A DNA stretch of 64,000 nt. Origin: Hemicordylus capensis (taxonomy: Eukaryota; Chordata; Lepidosauria; Squamata; Cordylidae). Under the pieces are notes generated by a model that was not told where the DNA came from, made no database searches, and saw only the letters and a program-made list of their open reading frames with translations. The translations under genes and the position numbers were made by a program. Positions 20,288-34,655 of this stretch are shown piece after piece (within the stretch, counting starts at the first letter, position 1; each line of letters begins with the position of its first letter). The stretch is taken from contig NC_069657.1 of the NCBI RefSeq assembly GCF_027244095.1, positions 148,362,857-148,426,856 of the forward strand, in the 5' to 3' direction.

Positions 20288-22477
20288 TTGCCCACAAGGC
20301 AGGAATTAATATTTGGTTGCTATGCTCCCCCAGTCCCTCCAAGGCCATAGATATTGGTATCACCTCCCTCCTCTAGAACTACAAGACAAGAGCAAATGGA
20401 AGCTTCCAGAGAGAGCATATGAGACATCCACCACAACCCCATACTCCTTAGCGGAGTGCTGTGCAAATCAGCCTCCCATACGGACCTTAACAATTCCTAG
20501 TGAATAAAGAAAGGCGAAGCAGCAGCAGTAGCAGAGAAATTACGTTAGGTCTCTTACTATCTGACAGGACTTCATAGGCTTCTGTAACTTCTTTGAACTT
20601 CTGCTCAGCATATTTCTTCCTCTCTGGATTTTTATCTGGGTGCCACTGCAGAGCTTTCTTCCTGTACCTGTACAGTCCGAGGAAATAAATTGAATGTGGT
20701 ATTTGAGTTCCACAGTACACTGCCCATTAGAGAAGAACCACACTGCCGAAACAGACAACTCCAATGCACACCCTAGTGGAGCTGAGGGCATTGCAGTGGT
20801 TTGTACCTCTCTCTGCTCAAAGCAGCCACATTGGATAACTCAGACTTCAGGGCATAGCATGGTTGGAGTGGGCCCTGGGACAAAAAGTGAAGATTCCCCT
20901 CCCCCCACACCTCGTTTTCCTCTTCAGAGAGGCACAAGGGGAAGAGCAAAGAGCAAGCTTTTACTTACTTGTCAGGAGAAGGGAACCAGGGGCATCCCCA
21001 CCACCACCTTGTTCAATTGTAGTTACACCCCACTAGGCTTGATGGACCTAAGTTACTGCCCAGTGCTTTCTTGATCACCTGACTGAGAGCAGCCAAGTTC
21101 TCAACAATTGTCATTTGAGACTGAAGAAACAAAATCAATGACAGGCAAGAAGAACCTTTTGCTATGATCACAATCCAAAACAACCTTGGTGATTTCTGCA
21201 TCAATAGATTGCAAATTCTGCAACAAGAAAACTCTGCTTCTGTGACCAAAGCATATTATGCAAATGAACTGAATTGTGCAAATGAACATACTTCGTATAA
21301 ATCTTGGCACTTTCTCTACTGTGAAAATTGATTTTTTAAAAAGAGGTAGAGAGCAATTGGCCTTCCTGTGTTGTGGCTATGCAAGCATCGGAATATTTTG
21401 CATTTGATTGGTGGTTCTGCAGAAATTCTGTAACAATTATCACAATCAATATGTTTGTGAAATTCTGCAAACATATTCATAAGGGGAGAATTTCACTGCA
21501 AGTTTTGCCTATTATATGTGGGTAAAAGGGACATTTCTTAGTGATGATTTCATCCATAAAATCTTGAGAACCTAAAAAGATGACGCACGCACACCTTTGA
21601 ATTATATTTATTAAAACTAAAATAAATAGCTATGATAGGTTCCCAAAACTAGATTTGCTTTGACTCACTGTAGCAGTCTGTAATAACCATCACAATTATC
21701 TTTAATTTTCTTTTGTCAGCAGATGTTGAATGAGGATCTTGTGCCAAGAGAAGATTTTCTTCTGGGGCAAATAGCAGCCATGAGGGAGGATCTGGACTGG
21801 GACCAGCCCCCTCCCCTGGCAAATGACTAAAGCCCTTCCTCTCCCACCCCCAGGTTCCAATTTGGATTGCCTCCCTGTGTGTGTGCTATTTACACTGATA
21901 AAATCAAACCTCCAGGCCCCAGTCACAAAATAGATATATGGTCTAATTTGGCCATGAAATTATTCCCTCAGGAATCATAATCACATACTGAACCTTCTTG
22001 ACCCTAGGGCATAACAACATATACAGCCTTTAGTGATCTGCCACATCTGTGTATTTATGAACATGGAGAACTGCCTTATACCAAGGCAGAACATTGGTCC
22101 ATCTAGTTCAGTATTGTCTACCGGGGCGGAGAGAGACCAGTGGAACAAGAGGAACCTGTAGATTTTGGTTGAGATCAGGGAGTAGCCCCTGGTGATTGGT
22201 TCTGATCCAACTGGAGCATTTCAAACTGCCCTGAGCCATTTTTGGAAGGGCAGTATATAAATGAAATGAAATGAAATGAAATAGAATAAATAGGATTTTG
22301 AGTTCAAGGAATAGCTGAACCACTGGAATTTACTCCCTCTCCTGCTTTTATTTCAAGTTTTGGGAGCTCAAAATAGTATTGGGAGTTCAAAAGTAGGACT
22401 TACGCCTTTTTGATATCGTTGTCAGAGGCATCCCGGGGAACCTCTAAAAGCTTATAATAGTCTGGCACAGTAGCCAT
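9914..22477 (-). CDS. DNAJB2: DNAJB2-like class-B J-domain co-chaperone with Tyr-rich repeat tail (7 coding exons, 624 aa)
   Basis: Coding exons in transcription order: 22477-22404, 20667-20558, 20241-20191, 19358-19275, 18158-18087, 15202-15140 and 11334-9914. They total 1875 nt, all have GT-AG borders, and the frame stays open through every junction. Residues ~6-72 are a J domain (helix I after the start, WHPDKNP with HPD at 34-36, then the [14 protein letters not shown] helix III region and RERYD). J domains stimulate Hsp70 ATPase. Residues 86-103 (FTFRSP..VFREMFG) match the DNAJB2/DNAJB6 linker. Exon 6 ([11 protein letters not shown]) resembles the VEVEEDGQLKS segment of human DNAJB2. The G/F- and Ser-rich parts and the DNAJB2 ubiquitin-interacting motifs are absent. 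Exon 7 encodes residues 152-624, an acidic, Tyr-repeat then basic tail; human DNAJB2 is only ~280-325 aa. A lineage-specific paralogue rather than the orthologue is possible. The symbol rests on similarity plus the upstream alpha-tubulin gene. Confidence 0.8.
10664..10987 (-). repeat. Coding tandem repeat: nine 36-bp units (12 aa each) in the DnaJ terminal exon
   Basis: Nine units with no length drift run from [12 protein letters not shown] through [24 protein letters not shown] and [12 protein letters not shown] to [12 protein letters not shown]. Tyr is almost invariant at unit position 4 and frequent at 8 and 10, Ser at position 1, and Pro is often at 2. The DNA units are diverged (TCT CCT nnn TAT GAG nnn CAA TAT is the recognisable core), so this is an old repeat with the aromatic pattern retained, not a fresh minisatellite. 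Confidence 0.88.
11374..12222. mobile_element. 849-bp foldback (near-perfect palindrome) hAT-like element in the last DnaJ intron
   Basis: Flanked by the perfect 8-bp duplication tttgttaa (11366-11373 and 12223-12230). Ends tagggatgtgcatggtccgg and (complement) tagagatgagtccggacc. The arms ~11414-11774 and ~11775-12135 are near-identical reverse complements around an 8-nt loop (tgcattct, 11771-11778), so the same open frame appears on both strands (11641 plus, 11908 minus). The arms are very GC- and CpG-rich, unlike the AT-rich surroundings, and may derive from captured host promoter DNA (inference). Confidence 0.88.
12381..12554 (-). mobile_element. SINE-A, tRNA-headed
   Basis: tcctgagtcaaaccattggt ccatctagctcac through tggagatagcagggactgaa to tgagctacagtcccacc: body then tRNA-like head on the minus strand. 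Confidence 0.8.
13850..14195 (+). mobile_element. L2-like LINE 3' end
   Basis: Encodes a degenerate [21 protein letters not shown], then the typical AT-rich tail gttttaatggtcttaattgt to cagcagtatataaatga. Confidence 0.55.
14307..14940. mobile_element. Large imperfect palindrome (MITE) in DnaJ intron 6
   Basis: Starts aagggtgtagctactat and ends ctatagcccttg. Centre at ~14598 with perfect arms 14572-14590 and 14607-14625 (gatcccagtgagaacaggc). Outer parts pair more loosely (cttgaccagagcg with the complement of gctctctggtcaag; both sides carry gtgatatcat/gtgacatcat). Confidence 0.65.
15140..15202 (-). CDS. DNAJB2: DnaJ gene exon 6, [11 protein letters not shown] segment
   Basis: A 63-nt phase 1-1 exon encoding [20 protein letters not shown] then SG, similar to the RVEVEEDGQLKSVTI segment of mammalian DNAJB2. 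Two AGs lie 8 nt apart. The upstream one (exon from 15210) would meet a stop within ten codons after exon 5, so the frame selects the downstream one (15202). Donor gtaagg. Confidence 0.78.
15510..15780 (+). mobile_element. SINE-A, 5S-like segment followed by tRNA head
   Basis: 5S-like gaagctaagcaggtct then gtggtcagtgcctggatggg (15527-15575) precedes ggggatgaggccatagctca gtggaagagcatctgc (tRNA A box), aggtcccaggttcactccc (B box) and the body actgagctaattggatcaat. Confidence 0.7.
16688..16782. repeat. (CTATAT)n / (CCATAT)n microsatellite
   Basis: About eleven ctatat hexamers then about four ccatat hexamers. Confidence 0.95.
17695..17905 (-). mobile_element. tRNA-derived SINE (SINE-C-like), antisense
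   Basis: The minus strand reads agccattgtgatgtaatgga tagagtgttgaaccagagag, a tRNA-like A-box head, with body ..accctgtggttaggataaac.. in antisense. Confidence 0.5.
18087..18158 (-). CDS. DNAJB2: DnaJ gene exon 5 (divergent)
   Basis: A 72-nt phase 1-1 exon encoding [20 protein letters not shown] plus SEDS. It stands where DNAJB2 and DNAJB6 have a long Phe/Ser/Gly-rich exon but is much shorter and barely similar. Acceptor ttttttcag, donor gtagga. Confidence 0.78.
18600..18790 (-). mobile_element. LINE 3' UTR fragment
   Basis: taacaattttatttattggc .. gcatataagcatataattaa .. caataaaatacagct, the antisense AT-rich 3' end of an L2-like LINE. Confidence 0.4.
19275..19358 (-). CDS. DNAJB2: DnaJ gene exon 4, FTFRSP/VFREMFG linker
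   Basis: An 84-nt phase 1-1 exon encoding [20 protein letters not shown] and GSSDAYS. It corresponds to DNAJB2 [20 protein letters not shown] but lacks the preceding Gly-rich stretch. Borders are cagcag/TTG and TCTG/gtaagt. Confidence 0.88.
20191..20241 (-). CDS. DNAJB2: DnaJ gene exon 3, end of J domain
   Basis: A 51-nt exon encoding [17 protein letters not shown], equivalent to KHKREIYDLYGREGLTG of DNAJB2. The acceptor tract overlaps a (AG)n microsatellite at 20242-20284, so on the coding strand the polypyrimidine tract is a (CT)n run. Donor gtgaga. Confidence 0.88.
20242..20284. repeat. (AG)n microsatellite at a splice acceptor
   Basis: About 20 AG units immediately upstream (in gene orientation) of DnaJ exon 3, so the intron ends in (CT)n. 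Confidence 0.9.
20558..20667 (-). CDS. DNAJB2: DnaJ gene exon 2, HPD-containing J-domain core
   Basis: Encodes [14 protein letters not shown] through YEVLSD, helices II-III of a J domain with the invariant HPD loop. The acceptor ctgtacag and donor gtaaga give phases 2 and 1 that match exons 1 and 3. Confidence 0.92.
22059..22290 (-). repeat. SINE-A fragment plus LINE-like tail and (GAAAT)n
   Basis: gaacatggagaactgcctta .. cattggtccatctagttcag is the antisense SINE-A body. It is followed by a plus-oriented tail, ctgccctgagccatttttgg aagggcagtatataaat, and (GAAAT)n at 22258-22285. Confidence 0.6.
22404..22477 (-). CDS. DNAJB2: DnaJ gene coding exon 1 (start codon exon)
   Basis: ATG at 22477-22475 opens [18 protein letters not shown], the usual J-domain start, and the exon ends AAGGC before the donor gtaagt (phase 2). 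Nine nucleotides upstream of the ATG, at 22486/22487, a pyrimidine-rich stretch ends in CAG. The true first exon is therefore probably a separate 5' UTR exon further upstream, which I could not place. Confidence 0.88.
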
Positions 22478-25400
22478 TCGTTTGTCCTGTGCAGAGCCCA
22501 ATAGCAGAGAAGTGAAGGGAAAGCAGTTGCAAGGGGAACTGTGTCTCTGGAAGCACAGCAGACGTCCACACAATTTGAGCTGCTGCTAGGGCTGATCATG
22601 GCCGCACTCTTGGCTGCACTGCTCCTTACAGCACAGCAGGAGGTGGGTGCTGTGGGCAAGAGGCCCTGTGAGAGACATGGAACAGAAGGACATGCAAACC
22701 AGTCACCGCACAAGACAAGGCAAGACAGAACAGACAAGGTGGTCTGTCTCCCAGGAGATATCATTAGACAAATTGTCCCAAGCACTTGTATATATGCACA
22801 GTACACACACACACAGTATGGCTCTCCGACTTGCTGCACCAGTGGATCCTTGCTCTGTATGTCAGCTCCTGAGTCTTGCCCTCCATCAGAAATATCTGAG
22901 GTCTGAAGGTAGAGTCGGTGGGGAGCTTAGGTGATAGGGCATCTGTAGGCATGAGCACCCATCCTCCAAACACATTAAAATACTGTTTGGAGGATCTATC
23001 AATTTTTGTTGTTGTTGCAGCCATCTAGAAATGAGGCACAAGATTCGGAGAATGAGACAGAGGCCACCTTCGGACACCCCTGCTCTCCAGTCCATATTCA
23101 GACTACTGGAGAGCTCCCTCTCTGAGAGGAGGGGGGACTGGCTGCTGGGGCTTCCTTCTTTAATGAAGGACAGCCCCAGCAGCCAATAGAAGCTGAGATG
23201 AGGGAGGAGCTTCCTCCCTCAACTCCGGTTGCATGAGAGGGGAACTGCGTGCCGGTGTTTGTACGTGCAACCAGAGTTAAAGGCAGCAAAACTTTATACT
23301 CAAACTGAAGGTACAGAGTGGAGTCAGGGGAGGGAAACTGTGGGTCCATTTTCTCACTTAACTCCAGTTGCCCACATTTGGACATACAGCTCCTGAAACT
23401 GGAGGTGAAGGGACCTCCGGTTTTGTTTTGTGTGCAAATACAACCAGAGAAGGAAGTCTCTATGGCCCATACCCCAAACAATCCCATATAGCCGAACCCT
23501 TTGCACTAGAAGCGAGGGAGCTGAATCCAGCATCCATCCCACAACCTGAGGATATGGCTCTCCCCTCAGTTTCCAACTGGAGAAGTCCCTCAAGGACATA
23601 GGTAAGGCAAAGGCCCCCTAGTCCCTTCAGAATTAGTGTATGAAATCAGGCAAGGTCCCTTTAAGCCACAGAAACTTCTCCCGGCAAAGAATGAGATCAA
23701 CAACCTTAACTAGCCAGCAACCTACATAAGCCTGCAGGGGTTCAGACCTTTCCTGGAACAACATGTGACATGTTATTAACTCTCCAGCTCAGCCTCTCCT
23801 GCTTGGAGCTGTCCAGGTTCCCTGGCTGATATAGAGAGCAAGGATGCACTGGTGCAGTGAAGGAGCAACCTAACAGAACTTCCCAACTAACTGTACTGGT
23901 GCAATGGGGAAGCGGCAGTTTGTGACACTCCCCCCTTCCCAGGAAGCTCTCTGTGCCATCCAAAAATATGTCCTCAAGGGCTGTACAACCCTCAGGGGTA
24001 TATTTTCAGGTGACACAGAGGGCTTCCTGGAGAAGGTGTGGGCATCAAAAATGGTTGCTTTCCCACTACACCAGTGCAATTAGTTAGTTAAGCAAAACTT
24101 TGTATTTAGAAAGCCCTAGACTATACCTATTCAGGCTACAAGTGCAGGGGTGGGAGGTGCTCCCCCACATTAAAAAAAATCTGCACAGATAAAACTAGTA
24201 TGTCAGTGAGAACAGTTCCTACCCCTGGATAGCCTAGTTTTACAAACAGGAGAGTTTATGTAGGGACAGGGCTGGTGGCATGCGTGGGCCAAGATGATAT
24301 GGGCCTAAGGACCCATGCCACCCTTTTTGCTGTGGCAGTGGTAGTACACGTTGACCAGCAGAACTTTGCTGCTTGACACCCCGCCATCTGCAAATAGGAG
24401 TATCTCAGAGGCCCCTGCATCACTGCAAGGCTGGGGGAGGCCTATGACAGGAGAATGAGGAGGAGTCAAGACTCATGCAGTAGCTCCTCCTCTTTCTTCT
24501 CTCCCCACAGACCAATGGGCTTTCTCCAAAAGGATGGCACAGGCCTTTAAGAGAAAGAAGGCCCATTCCTGGTGGGAGGGGAAGGAGTTGACATTGGCCT
24601 CAGCAACTCCTTTTCATCCTCTGAGGGTGTGAAAGAAAGATGTGCTGCCTGCCTGCTGCCATCTAGCTCAGTGGGGCTCAGCATGAGGCCCTGCCTCAGG
24701 ACCCAACACAACGTCGTGCCAGCTCTGTGTGCAGAAGAAGCCTTCATGCTCACTTGCAGTCTGAAGTAGTACCCCCATCCAGGTCTCTACTCTATGATAT
24801 TGCTGAACATGTCAATAGCAACCCGTCTTTGCTTTACACACAAGCCCTAGTCACTTGTTATGTTTAATGCATGTACAATCTGTGTACAGTGTATGCACAT
24901 ACCATTATTCAGAAATTATGTTCAACATACATACAGCAGTATATTTCTTCCCCATACCCTCTATTCGAAAAGGTCTGTACCCAGATTCACCTTGTAAAAG
25001 AACACATGTACCATCACGCACACAAAATGATGTACAAGTGTACAGACACCTGAACACACACACAACGTAATGTCTGAAAAGGGCTACAGAAAAGAATGGG
25101 GTGGGATTCATGTTTCTCTCACAGCATCTAATATGAAGCTGTTGCAATGTCCTGGTAGGACATTCTCCCTTTTCTCTTAACCATCAGTCTCCGTCGGCCT
25201 GCCCATGTGATTAGATAACAATCACTGCATTATCTGCACATAGCATCATCCAGGACTCCAAGCTATCATTCATTTCGCCTGACTTTTAACTTGTTTACTT
25301 AATTTGGTTAATTTTATTACTTTTATTTTACATTGTATCTATGTTATTGTTGTGAGCCAGCTCGGGCAGTAGTGTACTGGAGGGCTGGGGTATAAATATT

Positions 25401-25739
25401 ATAAGTAATAAGGAAGTAATTAAATAATTAATGATTACTGCAGTTAACTCCTGATTTGCTTGTTGACTATCAGTCGGGTGGCATTCAATCGGTATTTGTC
25501 CTCCATTTAAACTGCTTGCATGTTCCATTTGAAAAGTAAGGAACCCCAGTCTTTGTGGAAGGGTGTGGTTGGGGACGTAGTGTACCCCAGCAATTCTAAG
25601 CTAAAAGAAGGCCTAAGTCACTTTTACTGTGTTAATTCTATTCAATCTCACTTTCTGAGCTTCAGATGTGCATCTGAATAGTGGTGAGGCAAGGGTGTTT
25701 GGTTTATATTGAGGGCTGTGATTATGGGTCCTTCTAGAT

Positions 25740-25875
25740 CAGGGGTTCTCAACATTGGGTCCCCAGATGTTCTTGGACTCCAACTCCCATAATCCCCAAC
25801 CAAAAGCCACTGGGCCTGGGGATCATGGGAGTTGAAGTCCAATAACATCTGGGGACCCAGCGTTGAGAATACCTG
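25740..25875. mobile_element. hAT MITE, 136 bp, 8-bp TSD ttctagat
   Basis: TIRs caggggttctcaac and gttgagaatacctg. Flanking ttctagat at 25732-25739 and 25876-25883 is a perfect 8-bp duplication. The interior is itself palindromic (ggactccaactcccataatc / gatcatgggagttgaagtcc). Confidence 0.88.
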
Positions 25876-28149
25876 TTCTAGATGGCAGAAAGCTGCACAG
25901 TGTGCGATTCTTGTGCACAAGTACCCAGCTTACACACCCTCCACACACTCTCACACACTCCTGCAGGCTTTTGTTCTCCTTCCCCACACATATTCATGCT
26001 CTGTTCAGACAGTGAGCAGGGTCTTTGTGCAATTTTACCTGTGCTACTTGCCAGCCAGTTTTTGCTTCCCAAGAAGAACTGATTGCTACTTTTCTGATGA
26101 ATTGGGGGGAAAGCTTTCTTCCTGGAAAGCAAGAGGACAAACAGATGGTGCTGCAAAGATTGTGCAAGGACCCTGTGTTTGGCATCTGAACAGAGTGTGA
26201 ATTCTTGCTGGGAAAGAGATGGAAGCCTACAAGGATATGTGGAGTGTGAGTATGCTCATGCTTGGAACCTGCCCGCAGGTTTCTCACACTGTGCAGCTAT
26301 CTGCTGTCTGGAAAGACCCTATAAGATCTCTGCACGAGAGACCAATGTAGTACTCCACCAGAGATCAAATACTCCTAGGCTTGGCCACTGTCAGGATACT
26401 TTCTCGTGGCTGTTATTGCTTCTTGGTTCCATCAAGACTCATGCTTTCTTAATCCCTCTGATCCCCCAAGCTCTCCTGTTTCCACATGCCAACCTTCCAC
26501 CCTCCCTTTCTCTCTAGAGTTAATTTTCTACTTCTCATAGTCACTTGATGCTCCTCTAGGTTCTTCACACCACCTAGCCTGACTGTACCTTAGCTCTTCC
26601 AGAGATTGCCCGTGTTCTTTATTCTACCAGATGGCTAGCTGGGCACCTGATGTCCTGGGGGAGGCAAGAGCTCATCAGCACCCCAAACCTGTTCCCTCCC
26701 CTGCTGATTAACTGTGTTAATAGCCAATGGGAAGTTAAGGGTCATTGTGACATCAGAGCTTTATGCTTTCCTTAAGGATGTCAGGGGGGAAATGAGCAAA
26801 AGGCCACATATTTGGGAACATGTGAGTTCACACTTTCTTTGCTAGTTCTTGCTCCTGACAGCCTCACTCTCACTGTTAACCCCTTCACTGCTGCCATTCA
26901 GATTTTCTTTAAATTTACCTATCAAATTTTGCTAGAGCGCCTGGCTCAAAAATGCCTCACTGGATTGGGCTGTGCAGAGTTTCCTCTATCCAAATGGCTT
27001 GGAGGACATCTAAAACATCTGGATAATTAGTAGTTCAGATAAATGGGGCTGCTGCTTCTGTAAGGTTACCTTGATAGGAGCTTCCAGCTATGAAGGGGCT
27101 CAGTGAAGAGGATCAATTATGCAGATAACTGATGTTCAGAAAATGGAGCAGAAAGCAGTCCTGTCTAATAAAAGCTCTTTAAAAGCCACTTGCCTGTAGC
27201 ATGTTAAGAGCTAACTTCAAGAGCAAACTTCAGGCTGAGAAACTCTGCAAAAGCTGGTTCTCTTTTGGGCTATAAATTATGAGCAAAGGGCTGTTCACTC
27301 ATGTTTCCTCTGCACATTCATTTGGCAGTAAGTCCCACGGCATTTAGTGAAACTTTTTTCTGAGTAAATATGTATAAGCTGTTAGATGCCACAATATCTC
27401 CAAAGTGTGATACTGGAACAATTAGGCCAGGGAAAAGGGAAAAGGGGAAGGAGGCAGCCTATGGTTGTAGTATGTAAAACTGCTGGAGAGGAAAGAGAAA
27501 AGCTAAGAACTGAAGTTGGTTTCTATATTCTGAGCAGAATTTGGGAATCTCTCGAGCTATGCCTAAGGGGCCCTGGCACTGTATCCTCTTCCAACAGGCA
27601 CTGCATCCTATGCTAATCACCACCTGTTTTTCTGACTTGCACAGTGCTTGGGAAGGTGATGGTAACCAGAGACTCTGGTAGATAGCACAGTCCTTTCTTT
27701 GCACTGAGGATACGAATAGCACAGCACCACCTTGAGGTGTAAATGGATAAATCCTATAGACAAGTTATAGTAGAAAGATCATTCTTCCCCAGTATTTATC
27801 TTGTTTTAGGGACAAACTACACAATATGTAGGAGATCCATGATTGGCATTCTCAACATATTTCCCCCCTGAAAGCAGCCATTTTGTAGGGGGTTGGATTT
27901 AGTTCAAGCTAAATGAGTCAAAGGGCAGGAGGGTTGTATCTTTCCACAGCTCTGAGGGGGGATGATTTGCATCAGGAAATCAGTGTAGGGAGAAAAAGTT
28001 CAACCTTCTCCCCCATGTTGTGGCCGAGTCCAAATTGCCACCACATTGCTGCTTTGTAGGACCAAAAAAAATACACTGACAGATCCAGTGACACATCTCC
28101 CATGTAACATCGAGCTTCACTTTGGATCCTCCATATTTGTCTCTTCATA

Positions 28150-28470
28150 GTTTAGCCACAGCCATGTTGATTTTCTAGATCAAAAGACTCCGAGACACAT
28201 TCCAGAGCTCTGGAATGCACTCCCTGTCAGAATAAGAGCTTCCCCATCTCTGGCTGCCTTAAAAAAACCAAAACCTTCTAAAACACACCTGTTCTGTCAG
28301 GCTTTTAGTTAAATTTTAAAATGTGTGATTAGTTTTTATTGAGCTGTTTTTAGCCTTTTGTTGTATTTTTAAAAAATTATGTAAACTACCTGGAGACATT
28401 TATAATAGGCAGTATGCAAATATGCAAAATGAATGAATGAATGAATTAGTGAATGAATGAATGAATAAGA
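28150..28470 (+). mobile_element. L2-like LINE 3' end with (GAAT)n tail
   Basis: ccagagctctggaatgcact ccctgtcag encodes the LWNALPVR-type motif at the end of L2-like ORFs. The AT-rich tail ..ggcagtatgcaaat ends in (GAAT)n. Confidence 0.7.
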
Positions 28471-28552
28471 TGTGAATTCCATACAAACCAATTAGACCTG
28501 TTTAGTGACACTGGGGTTATATTCCACACTAGGAGGGTACCATGCATGAATT

Positions 28553-28816
28553 GTTCCCTTTGCTAAGCAGGGTCCACCCTAGGAGACTACATGTGTGAGC
28601 ACTGTAAGATATTCCCCGTAGACAATCGGTCCGCTCTGGGAAGAGCACCTACATGCTTTCATACACAAGTTCCAAGTTCCATCTCTGCGATTTCCAAGAT
28701 AGAGCTGAGAGAGACTCCTGCCTGCAACCTTGGAGAAGCCGCTGCTAGTCTGTGAAGACAATACTGACTAGATGGACCCAAGGGTCTGACTCAGTATATG
28801 GCAGCTTCCTATGTTC
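28553..28816 (+). mobile_element. SINE-A, 5S/tRNA-headed, with internal deletion
   Basis: tttgctaagcagggtccacc ctaggagactacatgtgtga (5S-like, middle deleted), gagcactgtaagatattccc, tRNA-like remnant, body and end ggcagcttcctatgttcc. Close to the copies at 5667 and 63288. Confidence 0.7.
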
Positions 28817-29216
28817 CTTTCACAATAATGTCTTCAACCCCTAATGACCTGCAGCTGTTAACTATAATAATGCAGATGGTGGTTTTATATACTTTGTCAT
28901 GGCTTCTCCCAAAGAATCCTGGAAATAGTATTTTGATAAAATACTGAGAATTCTACTACTGACTCAATTCCCAGCAGAACTACAATTCCCACAGAGCAGC
29001 GTTGGTTACTTCCCTTGGATCAGGCCTAACAAGCCTAACAAGTACAAGCAGTGCCATTTGAGAGCAGGGAGTAAACTTGGAGATGGAGTGGAGACTGCTT
29101 CAGACATAGGATTTCTCATTATTAATAGAAAGGTTGAGTGAGGATAAGACCTGCTGCCGCTTAACTTGAGAGTCAGTAAGAAAATTAAATCACAACTCTG
29201 TAACATAGTTAATATT

Positions 29217-29222
29217 TTTATT
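29217..29222 (-). terminator. Polyadenylation signal AATAAA of the alpha-tubulin gene
   Basis: First AATAAA on the minus strand after the stop, ~112 nt downstream of TAG. Confidence 0.65.
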
Positions 29223-29334
29223 TGGGGAAGACAAAAGACTGGTTGCTGACTGCAATAAAGACATTGAATTTGGAGAAGAGAATTTCCAACTGCTCAATCG
29301 GTGTTTCCCATCACACAACAGAAAACTGGATGGA

Positions 29335-34570
<5,236 letters not shown>

Positions 34571-34646
34571 CTTGCAAAAGTTCTCCGACCTGGCAGCGAT
34601 GAGCTCAGAGGACGAAGGATGGAGGTGGAGGTGTTTGGAATGGCTG

Positions 34647-34655
34647 CTTTTTATA
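34647..34655 (-). promoter_or_regulatory. TATA box of the alpha-tubulin gene
   Basis: TATAAAAAG on the minus strand, 77-85 nt upstream of the ATG. A start site 25-30 nt downstream (~34620) would give a ~50-nt 5' UTR. The surroundings are not a CpG island, suggesting a regulated, tissue-restricted promoter (inference). Confidence 0.65.

Larger units (their letters stand above)
22487..29216. other. Intergenic region between the DnaJ and tubulin genes
   Basis: No host exon recognised in 6.7 kb. Contents: GC-rich inverted segments at ~23060-23600 (local hairpin gctctccagt/ctactggagagc near 23080), a LINE tail at ~25320-25420, a hAT MITE at 25740-25875, a segment at ~26640-26760 like ~2390-2590, an L2-like end at 28150-28470 and SINE-A at 28553-28816. 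Open frames here lack domains. It should contain the DnaJ promoter and any 5' UTR exon, which I could not pinpoint. Confidence 0.5.
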
